A stretch of DNA of 64,000 nucleotides from Lentimicrobiaceae bacterium (GCA_023227965.1 JALOCA010000007.1:1-64000), one strand, 5' to 3'; counted from the stretch's first letter, positions 18,213-26,513 are shown. Numbers and translations: made by a program. Notes: a model not told the origin generated them from the sequence alone.

Positions 18213-18422
18213 TTACACAGAGACGGCAATATAGCCGGCTTTTTTTAACAATTCGATAACATATTCCCCTGTAAGATGTTCCCCACTAACCAAAAGAATT
18301 TTGTCCGGACTATTAATATCGGCACTCCACGAATGGATATTCGGGTCGCTGTTCAGAAACGGGGTGATAGCGGCAACACAGCCGCCACATTTCAAATTAG
18401 TTTTAAACTGAAGTGTTATCAT
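18213..18422 (-). CDS. Heavy-metal-associated (HMA) domain protein
   Basis: A 69-residue protein made of a single HMA-type ferredoxin-like fold. The metal site is CGGC at residues 12-15, in LKCGGCVAAITPFLNSD. Such small proteins carry copper(I) or similar ions to P-type ATPases, or act as sensors. The usual MxCxxC is here LKCGGC, as in many Bacteroidota versions. No metal ATPase gene lies in the window, so its partner is unknown. Confidence 0.75.
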   Translation of the reverse strand: MITLQFKTNLKCGGCVAAITPFLNSDPNIHSWSADINSPDKILLVSGEHLTGEYVIELLKKAGYIAVSV

Positions 18423-18778
18423 AGGTTTTAAATTTCAGATTAGTTGTGCAAAATAACAAAATGTCTATAAAAAAGTTTATTATCTGCAATGGGAGAACAT
18501 TCCAAGGCAAAACAGGATTATTCATCCGTACCGCTGCAATGCAATGATGGCTTAGTTACAAAAAATTTAGGAAAACACTCTCCAAGCCCGGGAGCGATAC
18601 GCACATCAAAAAAACATGTAATTTAGCAGCCGTTTTATTACGTCTGGTAAATTTGCAATAAGTATCTATTCTGATTACATCCCAGGAGTTGCAATATTTT
18701 CAGATTTACCGGGTTAATAAACCATCGGGTATGCCGGATGCATTCTGATTAACAACCTAAAAACCGAAATATTTGTAT
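18423..18778. other. Intergenic region between the HMA gene and rseP
   Basis: 356 bases between divergent genes. I see no open frame of interest, no tRNA, no clear hairpin with T-run and no full -33/-7 promoter. In many relatives dxr precedes rseP; it is not here. Confidence 0.6.
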
Positions 18779-20104
18779 ATGGTAATACTTATCAAAGCCT
18801 TACAACTCATCCTCAGCCTTTCTATTCTGGTAATTTTTCATGAATTCGGGCATTTTATTACTGCAAAATTTTTCAAAACCCGTGTTGAGAAATTTTTCCT
18901 GTTTTTTGACCCATGGTTTTCGCTTTTTAAATTTAAAAAAGGAGAAACTGTATACGGTATGGGCTGGCTTCCGCTGGGTGGGTATGTAAAGATATCCGGA
19001 ATGATTGACGAATCCATGGACAAAGAACAAATGAAACAACCGCCCCAGCCTTACGAGTTTCGTAGCAAGCCTACATGGCAACGGCTGATTATCATGTTGG
19101 GTGGTGTGAGCGTAAACATACTTCTTGCCTTCGTAATTTATATGGGTATTTTATTTGTTTGGGGCGAGCAATATCTTCCTACCAAAGAAGCAAAATACGG
19201 AATTACGGTAGATTCTTTAGGATATGAAATGGGATTGAGAAACGGGGACAAAATTCTGAGTCTTGATAACAAACCGGTGGAAAATTTCTTTAAAATTCCA
19301 TCCCACCTCATCCTTGATGATGTAAAGTCCATACAAGTAAACCGGCAGGGCGCTACTACAGAAGTGATTATTCCCAAAGGGCTAATAGGTAAGATAGTAA
19401 AACATCAATCGCCCGATTTTATTTCTATACGAATTCCCTTTGAAGTGGACAAATTTACCCGGGAATCAGCAGGAAAAACCGCCGGGTTACAAAAGGGGGA
19501 TAAAATAATCGGTATAGACAGTTTGCAACTGCAATATTTCGACGAATTCCGTGATGTAATAAAACAGTTTAAAAACACAAAAACAACGCTTACCGTGGTT
19601 CGCAAAACCGATACCCTGCAATTACCCGTTCAAATACCCGAAGCAGCAGTAATTGGTGTGTATCCTGTTCAGAGCCTTAGCCATTATTTTACATTAAAAG
19701 AAAAGCAATACACCGTTTGGGAAGCCATACCGGCAGGTTTCTCAAAAGGGGTTCATGCAATAGATAACTACATGAAACAGTTAAAACTGCTGTTCTCACC
19801 CGAAGTAAAGGCTTATGAGTCAGTGGGGGGCTTCATTACCATAGGTAACATTTTCCCCGGGGCTTGGGACTGGGAAGCTTTCTGGAGTCTTACAGCATTT
19901 TTGTCGGTAATGCTTGCCATTTTAAACGTTCTGCCTATTCCGGCATTAGACGGAGGGCATGTACTTTTTCTACTTTACGAAATCATTACCCGCCGCAAAC
20001 CGAGTGATAAGTTCCTTGAATACGCTCAGATAGTTGGTATGATCTTGCTGTTTGCCCTGTTGATACTGGCAAACGGGAATGATATAATTAAATTGTTTCG
20101 ATAG
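18779..20104 (+). CDS. rseP: Site-2 zinc metalloprotease RseP
   Basis: An inner-membrane protease that cuts anti-sigma factors or leftover signal peptides within the membrane. The 442-residue protein has the zinc motif HEFGH (residues 21-25) in the first helix, the GxxxN motif in the second (MLGGVSVNILLAF), two PDZ domains at about 130-300 (GLRNGDKILSLDNKPV and GLQKGDKIIGIDSLQL), and the third ligand in NVLPIPALDGGH near the C-terminus. A TTG two codons earlier also opens the frame, but the ATG at 18779 is preferred. Confidence 0.94.
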   Translation: MVILIKALQLILSLSILVIFHEFGHFITAKFFKTRVEKFFLFFDPWFSLFKFKKGETVYGMGWLPLGGYVKISGMIDESMDKEQMKQPPQPYEFRSKPTWQRLIIMLGGVSVNILLAFVIYMGILFVWGEQYLPTKEAKYGITVDSLGYEMGLRNGDKILSLDNKPVENFFKIPSHLILDDVKSIQVNRQGATTEVIIPKGLIGKIVKHQSPDFISIRIPFEVDKFTRESAGKTAGLQKGDKIIGIDSLQLQYFDEFRDVIKQFKNTKTTLTVVRKTDTLQLPVQIPEAAVIGVYPVQSLSHYFTLKEKQYTVWEAIPAGFSKGVHAIDNYMKQLKLLFSPEVKAYESVGGFITIGNIFPGAWDWEAFWSLTAFLSVMLAILNVLPIPALDGGHVLFLLYEIITRRKPSDKFLEYAQIVGMILLFALLILANGNDIIKLFR

Positions 20105-20296
20105 CTGAGGTAAATTTTCAACAGGTATTCTTTCCTCATTTTCCGTCTTTAAAATCCGGACATTAGCAGGTTATATTTTCTGTTATTGAAAAATCACGGA
20201 ATGTATTTTGCCTAAAAACATGCTAAGCCTTTTCTTAATCTGTTTTTTCAATTTAGCTAAAACAAAATAATGTGGGTACGTATTTAATAAAATACT

Positions 20297-20304
20297 TATT
20301 TTTG
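20297..20304 (+). promoter_or_regulatory. -7 box of the DUF3078 gene
   Basis: TATTTTTG, a full TAnnTTTG match, lies 22 bases before the ATG at 20327. It is part of an A/T-rich inverted repeat; no -33 TTTG was found at the right spacing. Confidence 0.45.
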
Positions 20305-20326
20305 AATATCAAAAGAAAGGCTTCGT

Positions 20327-21280
20327 ATGAAAAACTTATTATTCATTTGTTTCATTTTTATATCGGGAAATATTTTAGCCCAGGTAACCGATGCAGAAAA
20401 GCATTTGCGTACACAAAATAATGACACCATCAAAGGATGGAAAACGGGAGGTGTAACTGCACTTAATTTTTCACAAACATCCTTAACCAATTGGGCAGCC
20501 GGTGGACAAAGTTCCCTGGCAGGCAATACCATGATAAACCTGTTTGCCTATTACAAGAAAGGAAAATCCAGTTGGGACAATACCCTGGATTTTGGCTATG
20601 GGTTGCTTAAACAGGCAGACAAGAAAAAAGCCTGGAAAACTGACGACAAGATAGAACTATTGTCGAAATACGGCGAAAAAGCTTACCGAAACTGGTATTA
20701 TGCCGTTTTAGTAAATTTCAAAACCCAGATATCGCCCGGATATAATTATCCGAATGATTCTGTTAAGATATCAAACTTCTTTGCTCCTGCTTATCTGCTT
20801 GGTGCCATCGGTATGGATTACAAGCCGAACGAAAACTTTAATGTCTTTATCACACCTTTTACCGAAAGGTTCACTTTCGTTTACGATCAAACGCTTGCCA
20901 ACAACGGAGCTTTTGGTGTAGATCCTGCCACTTACGACACAACCGGAAAAGTCATCAAAAAAGGAAAAAACCTACGTACAGAGTTTGGCGGATATGTCCG
21001 CATGCTTTTTAAGCACACCCTGATGCAAAATGTAGCTTTTCAAACTAAACTTGATCTGTTTTCAAATTACCTGAAAAATCCGCAAAATGTGGATATTAAC
21101 TGGGAAGTCCTTCTTTCGCTTAAAGTAAACAAGTTCATTTCTACCACCGTTTCCACCCAGTTGGTTTATGATCACGATGTGCTGATAGTGGATGGTAAAA
21201 AACCTGATGGAACTGATAAAAAAGGACCCCGTACTCAATTTAAAGAAGTATTGGGTGTAGGATTTTCGTACAATTTCTAA
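20327..21280 (+). CDS. DUF3078 outer-membrane-type protein
   Basis: A 317-residue exported protein. After the signal peptide (NLLFICFIFISGNILAQ) comes the DUF3078 pattern: GWKTGGVTALNFSQTSLTNWAAGGQSSLAGN, LDFGYGLLKQ, KTDDKIELLSKYG and the C-terminal FKEVLGVGFSYNF ending in Phe, typical of an outer-membrane barrel. The family is widespread in Bacteroidota and of unknown function. It has its own promoter and stands between rseP and mscL. Confidence 0.85.
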   Translation: MKNLLFICFIFISGNILAQVTDAEKHLRTQNNDTIKGWKTGGVTALNFSQTSLTNWAAGGQSSLAGNTMINLFAYYKKGKSSWDNTLDFGYGLLKQADKKKAWKTDDKIELLSKYGEKAYRNWYYAVLVNFKTQISPGYNYPNDSVKISNFFAPAYLLGAIGMDYKPNENFNVFITPFTERFTFVYDQTLANNGAFGVDPATYDTTGKVIKKGKNLRTEFGGYVRMLFKHTLMQNVAFQTKLDLFSNYLKNPQNVDINWEVLLSLKVNKFISTTVSTQLVYDHDVLIVDGKKPDGTDKKGPRTQFKEVLGVGFSYNF

Positions 21281-21309
21281 AAAAATATTAATCTAAAATT
21301 TATTTACTT

Positions 21310-21738
21310 ATGAAACTCATGACAGAATTCAAACAATTTGCCATGCGTGGCAACGTGGTAGATATGGCAGTTGGTATCATCATCGGAGGCGCTTTTGGCA
21401 AAATCGTATCTTCGCTAGTTACAGACGTAATTATGCCTCCCATCGGGTTGCTGGTAGGCGGAATTAACTTTTCGGATATCAAAATCAAGCTGAACAATGT
21501 GGTTGCCGACCTGGCTGGTAATGCCAATGCCCAGCCGGTTACCATCAACCTGGGAAATTTTATTCAAACGATATTCGATTTTCTGATTGTGGCATTTGCT
21601 ATTTTTATGATGATAAAAGCACTAAACCGGATGAAGAGAAAAGAAACCGGGGTTCCACCTGCACCCGCTGCACTTCCACCACCCACAAATGAGGAAAAGT
21701 TACTGTCGGAAATCAGAGATATTTTAAAGTCAAAGTAG
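21310..21738 (+). CDS. mscL: Large-conductance mechanosensitive channel
   Basis: MscL is a pentameric inner-membrane channel that opens under osmotic downshock. The 142-residue protein has the conserved N-terminus MTEFKQFAMRGNVVDMAVGIIIGGAFG, the pore helix, the loop MPPIGLLVGGINFSD, the second helix (IFDFLIVAFAIFMMIKALNRM) and a cytoplasmic C-terminal helix (EEKLLSEIRDILKS). A proline/alanine-rich linker (PPAPAALPPP) lies before that helix. It starts 29 bases after the DUF3078 gene. Confidence 0.96.
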   Translation: MKLMTEFKQFAMRGNVVDMAVGIIIGGAFGKIVSSLVTDVIMPPIGLLVGGINFSDIKIKLNNVVADLAGNANAQPVTINLGNFIQTIFDFLIVAFAIFMMIKALNRMKRKETGVPPAPAALPPPTNEEKLLSEIRDILKSK

Positions 21739-22068
21739 CATAAATACTTACGTTAACTAATCAGTACTTTATCTGTCGGCTTTACAGAAAAATATTCTAA
21801 CGGTAAATCTAAGTTTCGTTTTTCAGACTGCCAGAATTATTCATCGGCTAACTTTAAAATTCATGAATAGTCCGGACGAAAGCAATGAACCAAAGTCTTA
21901 CCGAAATTCATGAACCGGAAGGCTAATTTTGAGGGAACAGATACGTTGACTACGACGGTATCTCCTGTGAAGCATCGGCTGTATGAAAAATCTTAACGGT
22001 GAATGTATTCAATCCCCTGTACAAAAACGGTAATATTTTACTTTCACGTTCTGTTATTTTTATAGAAT

Positions 22069-22110
22069 AATCCCTACTTTTGACCCCCGATTCATCGTAG
22101 GGATTTTTTA
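22069..22110 (+). terminator. Hairpin with T-run directly upstream of gatE
   Basis: AATCCCTAC (22069-22077) pairs perfectly with GTAGGGATT (22097-22105) across a 19-base loop and is followed by TTTTTATTTT. It would stop transcription arriving from mscL. It ends only about 13 bases before the gatE ATG and contains the gatE -7 box. Confidence 0.65.
22075..22082 (+). promoter_or_regulatory. -7 box of the gatE promoter
   Basis: TACTTTTG matches TAnnTTTG and would start transcription near 22088, giving a leader of about 35 bases before the ATG at 22123. It lies in the left arm and loop of the hairpin at 22069-22105, so only the right arm would be in transcripts from this promoter. Confidence 0.5.
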
Positions 22111-22122
22111 TTTTAACTCACA

Positions 22123-24123
22123 ATGACAAAGCAAGAAGCAAAAAAGAAGGCTGGCAAATCATTTGATGCCAAGGTAAATTATAACGAAACAAAAAAAGCC
22201 ATCGGCTACGTTCCACGCAAAAAAGCTACACAAGAAACATATGATCGTTTAGGTTTTATGTCGGGGCTGGAAGTACATCAGCAACTAAAAACCGATAAAA
22301 AACTATTCTGTAACTGCCCTGCCGGCTATTACCAGAAAAGTGATCAGTTCGACGCAGAACTTATCCGCCACATGCGCCCAACTTTGAGCGAACTTGGCGA
22401 ATACGACGGAACTGCCCTGATGGAATTTAAAACCCGCAAACAGATCGTTTACCGGATAAAGAACCAAACCGCCTGTACTTACGACGTGGACGACACTCCC
22501 CCATTCCCCATCAACAAACAGGCACTGGAGATTGCACTGGAAATTTCCATGCTATCAAAAATGAATGTGGTGGGCGAAGTGCACATCACCCGTAAACAAT
22601 ACCTCGACGGAAGTATCCCTACCGGATTTCAGCGTACTGCCATCATTGGAGTAGAAGGAGAAATACCCTTAAAAAATAAAAAAATTCGCCTCATCCAGTT
22701 AAGTATTGAAGAAGACTCCTGCCGTGAGGTAACCGACATAGGTCATACCCGCATTTACCGTACCGACCGTCTTGGGGTGCCCCTGATTGAAACGGTAACT
22801 TACCCTGAATGTCTTAATCCCGACGAAATAAAGGAAGCCTGTAACTACATCCGTTTCCTGAACCGCAGTACCGGAAAAGTTCGTACCGGAATAGGCGCTG
22901 GCAGGGAAGATGTAAACGTAAGTTGCAAAGGCGGAACCAGGGTGGAAATAAAAGGTGTAGCCCATACCCGCTGGATACCTGAACTTACCCATAACGAATG
23001 TTTCCGTCAATGGGCATTGTTACACATCCGCGAAACTTTACTGAAACGGATACCCGATTATAAAAACTGGAAAATACAATCCCAGATATTCGAAATAAAC
23101 GGATTTGCATCGAAGAATGCGATTGTAAAAGATGCTAAGAGTAAAAAATACAAATTCGTTGCTGTAAACCTCCCGGGTTTCCATGGAATGTTGTCTCATT
23201 TTGATCAACCGGGGAAAGTGTTTGCCGATGAGTTTACCGACAGGCTGAAAGTTATCGCCTGCCTCGAAAAGCCAAACATGACCCATTCGGAATCTTTGGA
23301 AAAAATATTTACAAAAGATGATTACGGCAAACTGAAAGAATTATTACATGCCGGTGAAAACGATGCCCAAATCGTATTCTGGGGACCGGAAGAAGACATC
23401 AAAACAGCATTGGAAACCATAGAAGAACGGGCATTGATGGCATTTGAAGGTGTTCCCAAAGAAACCCGCAAGTCGTTTGACGATGGTACTACCATTTTTG
23501 AACGTGTACTTCCCGGTGCCGACCGTATGTATCCCGATACCGACTCTGCTCCTATTCCTCTTGAAGACGAGTATATCGAAAGACTGAAGAAAAATCTTCC
23601 GAGCGAAGTGATGGATCGTTACCAGCAAATGGTACAATGGGGCATTCCGGAAGATACCTACACTTACATCCTGAAGAAAAATCTCTTCCCACTCATCGAA
23701 AAAATAATTAACGAACTGAATATTAATCCATCTTTTGTTGGTACTTTCTTCGGTCATACTTTAAAATATGTAGAAGGTCATAATACCCCGGCTTTAGAGT
23801 TTGATTGCAAAGTTATTTTTGCCATGTTCCGTTATCTGTTAGATAAAAAACTGGATCTGCAACTGGCAAAACGCATGATACCGGTAATTTATCAGCATCC
23901 CAAAATGGATTTTGATTCGGTATTGGTAAGCATAGGTTTCAAACATATTACCAAAGAAGATTTGCTGGCTAAGGTTCCTTTTTTGAAAAAGAAATTTGCC
24001 GAAATACATGTTTCCAAATTGAATGAACATGTAGAAAAGAACTGGATAATGGGACAATTAAACAGCCAGGCTGTTGGAAATGTAAATTTAACTGAGTTTT
24101 CAGAAATAGTTTCAAGTTTATAA
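22123..24123 (+). CDS. gatE: Archaeal-type Glu-tRNA(Gln) amidotransferase subunit E
   Basis: GatE is the tRNA-binding, ATP-dependent half of GatDE, which turns Glu-tRNA(Gln) into Gln-tRNA(Gln). The 666-residue length fits GatE (about 620-640) and not bacterial GatB (about 480). Motifs: GLEVHQQLKTDKKLFCNCP (48-66), MRPTLSELGEYD, DVDDTPPFP, LDGSIPTGFQRT, DRLGVPLIETVT, GREDVNVSCKGGTRVEIKG. The AspRS-like insert specific to GatE lies at about 285-420 (VNLPGFHGMLSH, ADEFTDRLKVIACLEKPNMTHSE), and a YqeY-like tail closes the protein. An N-terminal Lys-rich extension of about 40 residues is not typical of archaeal GatE. The gene is followed by gatD after 91 bases. No GatC or GatA is seen. This pair is generally described as archaeal, so its presence here is notable. 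Confidence 0.9.
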   Translation: MTKQEAKKKAGKSFDAKVNYNETKKAIGYVPRKKATQETYDRLGFMSGLEVHQQLKTDKKLFCNCPAGYYQKSDQFDAELIRHMRPTLSELGEYDGTALMEFKTRKQIVYRIKNQTACTYDVDDTPPFPINKQALEIALEISMLSKMNVVGEVHITRKQYLDGSIPTGFQRTAIIGVEGEIPLKNKKIRLIQLSIEEDSCREVTDIGHTRIYRTDRLGVPLIETVTYPECLNPDEIKEACNYIRFLNRSTGKVRTGIGAGREDVNVSCKGGTRVEIKGVAHTRWIPELTHNECFRQWALLHIRETLLKRIPDYKNWKIQSQIFEINGFASKNAIVKDAKSKKYKFVAVNLPGFHGMLSHFDQPGKVFADEFTDRLKVIACLEKPNMTHSESLEKIFTKDDYGKLKELLHAGENDAQIVFWGPEEDIKTALETIEERALMAFEGVPKETRKSFDDGTTIFERVLPGADRMYPDTDSAPIPLEDEYIERLKKNLPSEVMDRYQQMVQWGIPEDTYTYILKKNLFPLIEKIINELNINPSFVGTFFGHTLKYVEGHNTPALEFDCKVIFAMFRYLLDKKLDLQLAKRMIPVIYQHPKMDFDSVLVSIGFKHITKEDLLAKVPFLKKKFAEIHVSKLNEHVEKNWIMGQLNSQAVGNVNLTEFSEIVSSL

Positions 24124-24214
24124 TTTTAAATTATAGAAATGGCATAAGTAAAAAGTTTTCAGATTTTGCCGGTAAAGGCAAGCCTGAAACTTCAAACTTC
24201 AAATAACAAATAGA

Positions 24215-25600
24215 ATGAACGAAGATTTTTTCCAGGGATATAAGGGATCAGCCCTCGAAGTGCTGAAAAATTTTAATGTACGTGTTTGGGGTCAAACCGT
24301 TGTAAACACCCGTCGTGGTACCTTTACCGGGACGGTGTTGCCACGTGCAGAAAACGACGACGATAAACATATCGTATTAAAAATTCCTACCGGATATAAT
24401 GTGGGTATTGATATTCATACCATCATTGATATGAAGGAAACCGGTTATAAAAAAGCCAATTACAAGATACCCGAAAGAGAATTTCCCTATACTCCAGGAT
24501 TGCCGAGTGTAAAACTGCTTGGAACCGGTGGTACCATTGCTTCCCGCCTCGATTACCGTACCGGAGCCGTTATCCCTGCTTTTTCGCCGGGCGAACTGTA
24601 CGGAGCCGTACCCGAACTTGCCGGAATCTGTAACCTGAAAACAGAAAAACTGTTTGCAGTATTCAGCGAAAACATGGGACCAGAACAGTACAAGAAACTG
24701 GCAATTGCCATTGGCAAAGAAATAGAAAACGGAATTGACGGGATAGTAATCGGACATGGTACCGATACCCTGCATCATACCGCTGCTGCGCTTACTTACA
24801 TGGTACAAGATTCACCCATTCCTATCGTATTGGTAGGCTCTCAACGTTCGAGCGACCGTCCGAGTAGCGATGCTGCCCTGAATCTTATGCATGCAACCAC
24901 CGCAGCCGGACATGGCGACATTGCCGAAGTAATGGTATGTATGTTTGGACCTACTTCCGACGAATACGGTTTCCTGCATCGCGGAACACGTGTTCGTAAG
25001 ATGCACTCTTCCTATCGCTCCACTTTCCGTACCATTGGCGATACCCCGGTAGCTACCGTTACCCGCCAGGGAGTTAAACCTATCAAGGAAATTTACAATC
25101 ATCGCCGTAACGACAAAAAAGTAACCATTAAACCTTACTTCGAAGAAAAAGTAGCCATCATATATTACTATCCAAACATGCAGCCCGATATGATAGATTC
25201 GTTGGTTGACAACGGATACAAAGGCATCATCATTGCGGGCACCGGGCTGGGACATGTTAATAAACCGCTATATCCTGCTATCGAACGTGCAGCAAAGAAA
25301 GGTGTGCACATGTATATGACTGTACAGACCTTATGGGGTTATGTGCACATGTTTGTGTATGATACCGGCCGCGACCTGATGGCAAAAGGCATCATCCCTA
25401 CCGAAAATATGCTTCCCGAAGCCGCCTATATTAAATTAGGATGGGTGCTTGGACAAACCAACGACCCTGAAGAAGTAAGGCGTATGATGCTTACTCCTAT
25501 CAACTATGAAACTACCGAACGCGAGCCTTACAATGGCTATCTTGTTTATCAGGGTGGAGTTCCGGAAATAGAAGAATTTATTCGTAAAGTACACAAATAG
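24215..25600 (+). CDS. gatD: Archaeal-type Glu-tRNA(Gln) amidotransferase subunit D
   Basis: GatD releases ammonia from glutamine and hands it to GatE. The 461-residue protein has the GatD-specific N-terminal barrel domain at about 15-95 (GSALEVLKNFNVRVWGQTVV...GTFTGTVLPRAE), which plain asparaginases lack. A type-I asparaginase-like part follows. The four active-site residues are present: Thr107 in GTGGTIAS, Thr183-Asp184 in GHGTDTLHHTA, and Lys262 in RVRKMHSS. VGSQRSSDRPSSDAALNL is typical of GatD. It directly follows gatE without its own clear promoter, so they form one operon. An ordinary asparaginase is unlikely because of the N-terminal domain and the gatE neighbour. Confidence 0.9.
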   Translation: MNEDFFQGYKGSALEVLKNFNVRVWGQTVVNTRRGTFTGTVLPRAENDDDKHIVLKIPTGYNVGIDIHTIIDMKETGYKKANYKIPEREFPYTPGLPSVKLLGTGGTIASRLDYRTGAVIPAFSPGELYGAVPELAGICNLKTEKLFAVFSENMGPEQYKKLAIAIGKEIENGIDGIVIGHGTDTLHHTAAALTYMVQDSPIPIVLVGSQRSSDRPSSDAALNLMHATTAAGHGDIAEVMVCMFGPTSDEYGFLHRGTRVRKMHSSYRSTFRTIGDTPVATVTRQGVKPIKEIYNHRRNDKKVTIKPYFEEKVAIIYYYPNMQPDMIDSLVDNGYKGIIIAGTGLGHVNKPLYPAIERAAKKGVHMYMTVQTLWGYVHMFVYDTGRDLMAKGIIPTENMLPEAAYIKLGWVLGQTNDPEEVRRMMLTPINYETTEREPYNGYLVYQGGVPEIEEFIRKVHK

Positions 25601-25689
25601 TTCAAAGCGGTAATAACTACAAAAACCTGTACCCGCCATTATAAATAATGAACACCAAACAATTGTCGTATAATCGAATTTAAACAACT

Positions 25690-25800
25690 CAGGAATAGAA
25701 CACGGGGATTTTTGCTGATGCCAACGAATTTTAGATCTCTTTATATTTTTATCAGCGTTTATCTGTTTTATCCATGGAATCTGTGTTCCATTCTTTTCTG
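25690..25800 (-). repeat. Possible dispersed non-coding repeat
   Basis: On the minus strand the phrases GGAACACAGATTCC, GGATAAAACAGATAAACGC and TGATAAAAAT follow one another. They resemble the degenerate 'AACACGGATTACACGGAT' type intergenic repeat met in many Bacteroidota genomes. Only one copy is in this window, so the repeat status rests on recollection of that pattern. Confidence 0.35.
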
Positions 25801-25895
25801 ATATACGACATTCTATTTGCCCAATTACTTTCAAAAGTAAGAATTGTATCAATGAAAAGTGTCGGTTGTATCTTTTATTTATGATGCGTTCTTTT

Positions 25896-26147
25896 AATGT
25901 TTCATAAATTGTAAACATATAGTTTAAATCATTAAATATCCTGTTTATATAAAACAATATTCTGTTTATATATATAAACTTCCAGTTTGCAGTAATAAAC
26001 TTCCAGTTAATTTTATTAAATATCCTGTTTGTAATATTAAATAAACATTTTCCCAATATAAATTTCCAGATTGTGTAAATAAACATTCAGTTAATTAAAT
26101 TAAACATTCTATCAACAAATTTAAACATTGCAGTTATTTTTACTATC
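25896..26147. repeat. 21-bp degenerate tandem array, 11-12 units
   Basis: Units start at 25917 and then every 21 bases with no slip to 26127 (25938, 25959, 25980, 26001, 26022, 26043, 26064, 26085, 26106); a weaker unit lies at 25896. Consensus: WTYCWGTTT, about six variable A/T-rich bases, then TTAAAY. Best-kept examples begin TTCCAGTTTGCAG and ATCCTGTTTGTAA; most units end in TAAAC or TAAAT. The last unit runs into the -7 promoter box of the gene at 26175. Units differ from each other by several bases, so the conserved period suggests selection for spacing. Confidence 0.85.
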
Positions 26148-26151
26148 TTTG
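26144..26151 (+). promoter_or_regulatory. -7 box of the helix-turn-helix gene
   Basis: TATCTTTG is a full TAnnTTTG match, 23 bases before the ATG at 26175. It overlaps the last unit of the 21-bp array, so anything binding the array could touch RNA polymerase. Confidence 0.55.
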
Positions 26152-26174
26152 TATTTGTTAAAAACCCCTTCGTC

Positions 26175-26513
26175 ATGAGCATACACATCGGAAAACTAAT
26201 CAAAGAATACTGCTACGAGCACCGGATTTCTATTCATAAACTGGCAACAGGCATGAACTTCACCCCACAGGGTGTTTACCGCATGCTTCGCTCGTCCGAC
26301 ATGAAAATCAGCTATATCCGTAAATATTCAGAGCAGCTTGGGCATAATTTTTTCCTTGACCTTGCATCCCAGCCTCAGTCTGCCACCTCCGTAACCGAAT
26401 ATCCGGCACTGCTAAGGGAGCTTGAACAGCTTCGCCAGCGCAATTTTATGCTCGAACAGGAGAATTCCTACCTGAAACAAATCAATGAGTTGCTTAAAGT
26501 AGGCAAAAGCTAA
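26175..26513 (+). CDS. Small helix-turn-helix protein with C-terminal coiled coil
   Basis: A 112-residue cytoplasmic protein. Residues about 6-58 (IGKLIKEYCYEHRISIHKLATGMNFTPQGVYRMLRSSDMKISYIRKYSEQLG) have the length and pattern of an XRE-type helix-turn-helix. Residues about 78-108 (LLRELEQLRQRNFMLEQENSYLKQINELL) form a leucine-rich heptad coiled coil, so it is likely a dimer or higher oligomer. It is probably a DNA-binding regulator; the array just upstream is an obvious candidate site. It is a single-gene unit with its own promoter and terminator. Confidence 0.75.
   Translation: MSIHIGKLIKEYCYEHRISIHKLATGMNFTPQGVYRMLRSSDMKISYIRKYSEQLGHNFFLDLASQPQSATSVTEYPALLRELEQLRQRNFMLEQENSYLKQINELLKVGKS

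Larger units (their letters stand above)
21739..22122. other. Intergenic region between mscL and gatE
   Basis: 384 bases without a plausible gene. The left two-thirds hold no feature I recognise, apart from an imperfect repeat of AAATTCATGAA (around 21858 and 21904). The right end holds a strong hairpin with T-run that overlaps the gatE -7 promoter box. Confidence 0.6.
25601..26174. other. Intergenic region between gatD and the helix-turn-helix gene
   Basis: 574 bases, markedly A/T-rich. The left part (about 25690-25800) resembles a widespread non-coding Bacteroidota repeat on the minus strand. The right part (25896-26147) is the 21-bp array. A 216-codon minus-strand frame crosses this area but is explained by the array period and is not accepted as a gene. 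Confidence 0.65.

Noticed and set aside
18423..18778. A tRNA or small RNA gene
   Set aside because: No cloverleaf or convincing hairpin with terminator could be drawn.
22123..24123. Bacterial GatB
   Set aside because: Too long, with the AspRS-like insert typical of GatE, and without gatA or gatC nearby.
24215..25600. Plain type-I asparaginase
   Set aside because: The N-terminal GatD-specific domain and the adjacent gatE point to GatD.
25436..26086. 216-codon minus-strand open frame
   Set aside because: It spans the end of gatD, a dispersed-type repeat and the 21-bp array. Its heptapeptide pattern is explained by the array period, and no domain or promoter supports it.
25896..26147. CRISPR array
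   Set aside because: Units are degenerate, only 21 bases long and without spacers.
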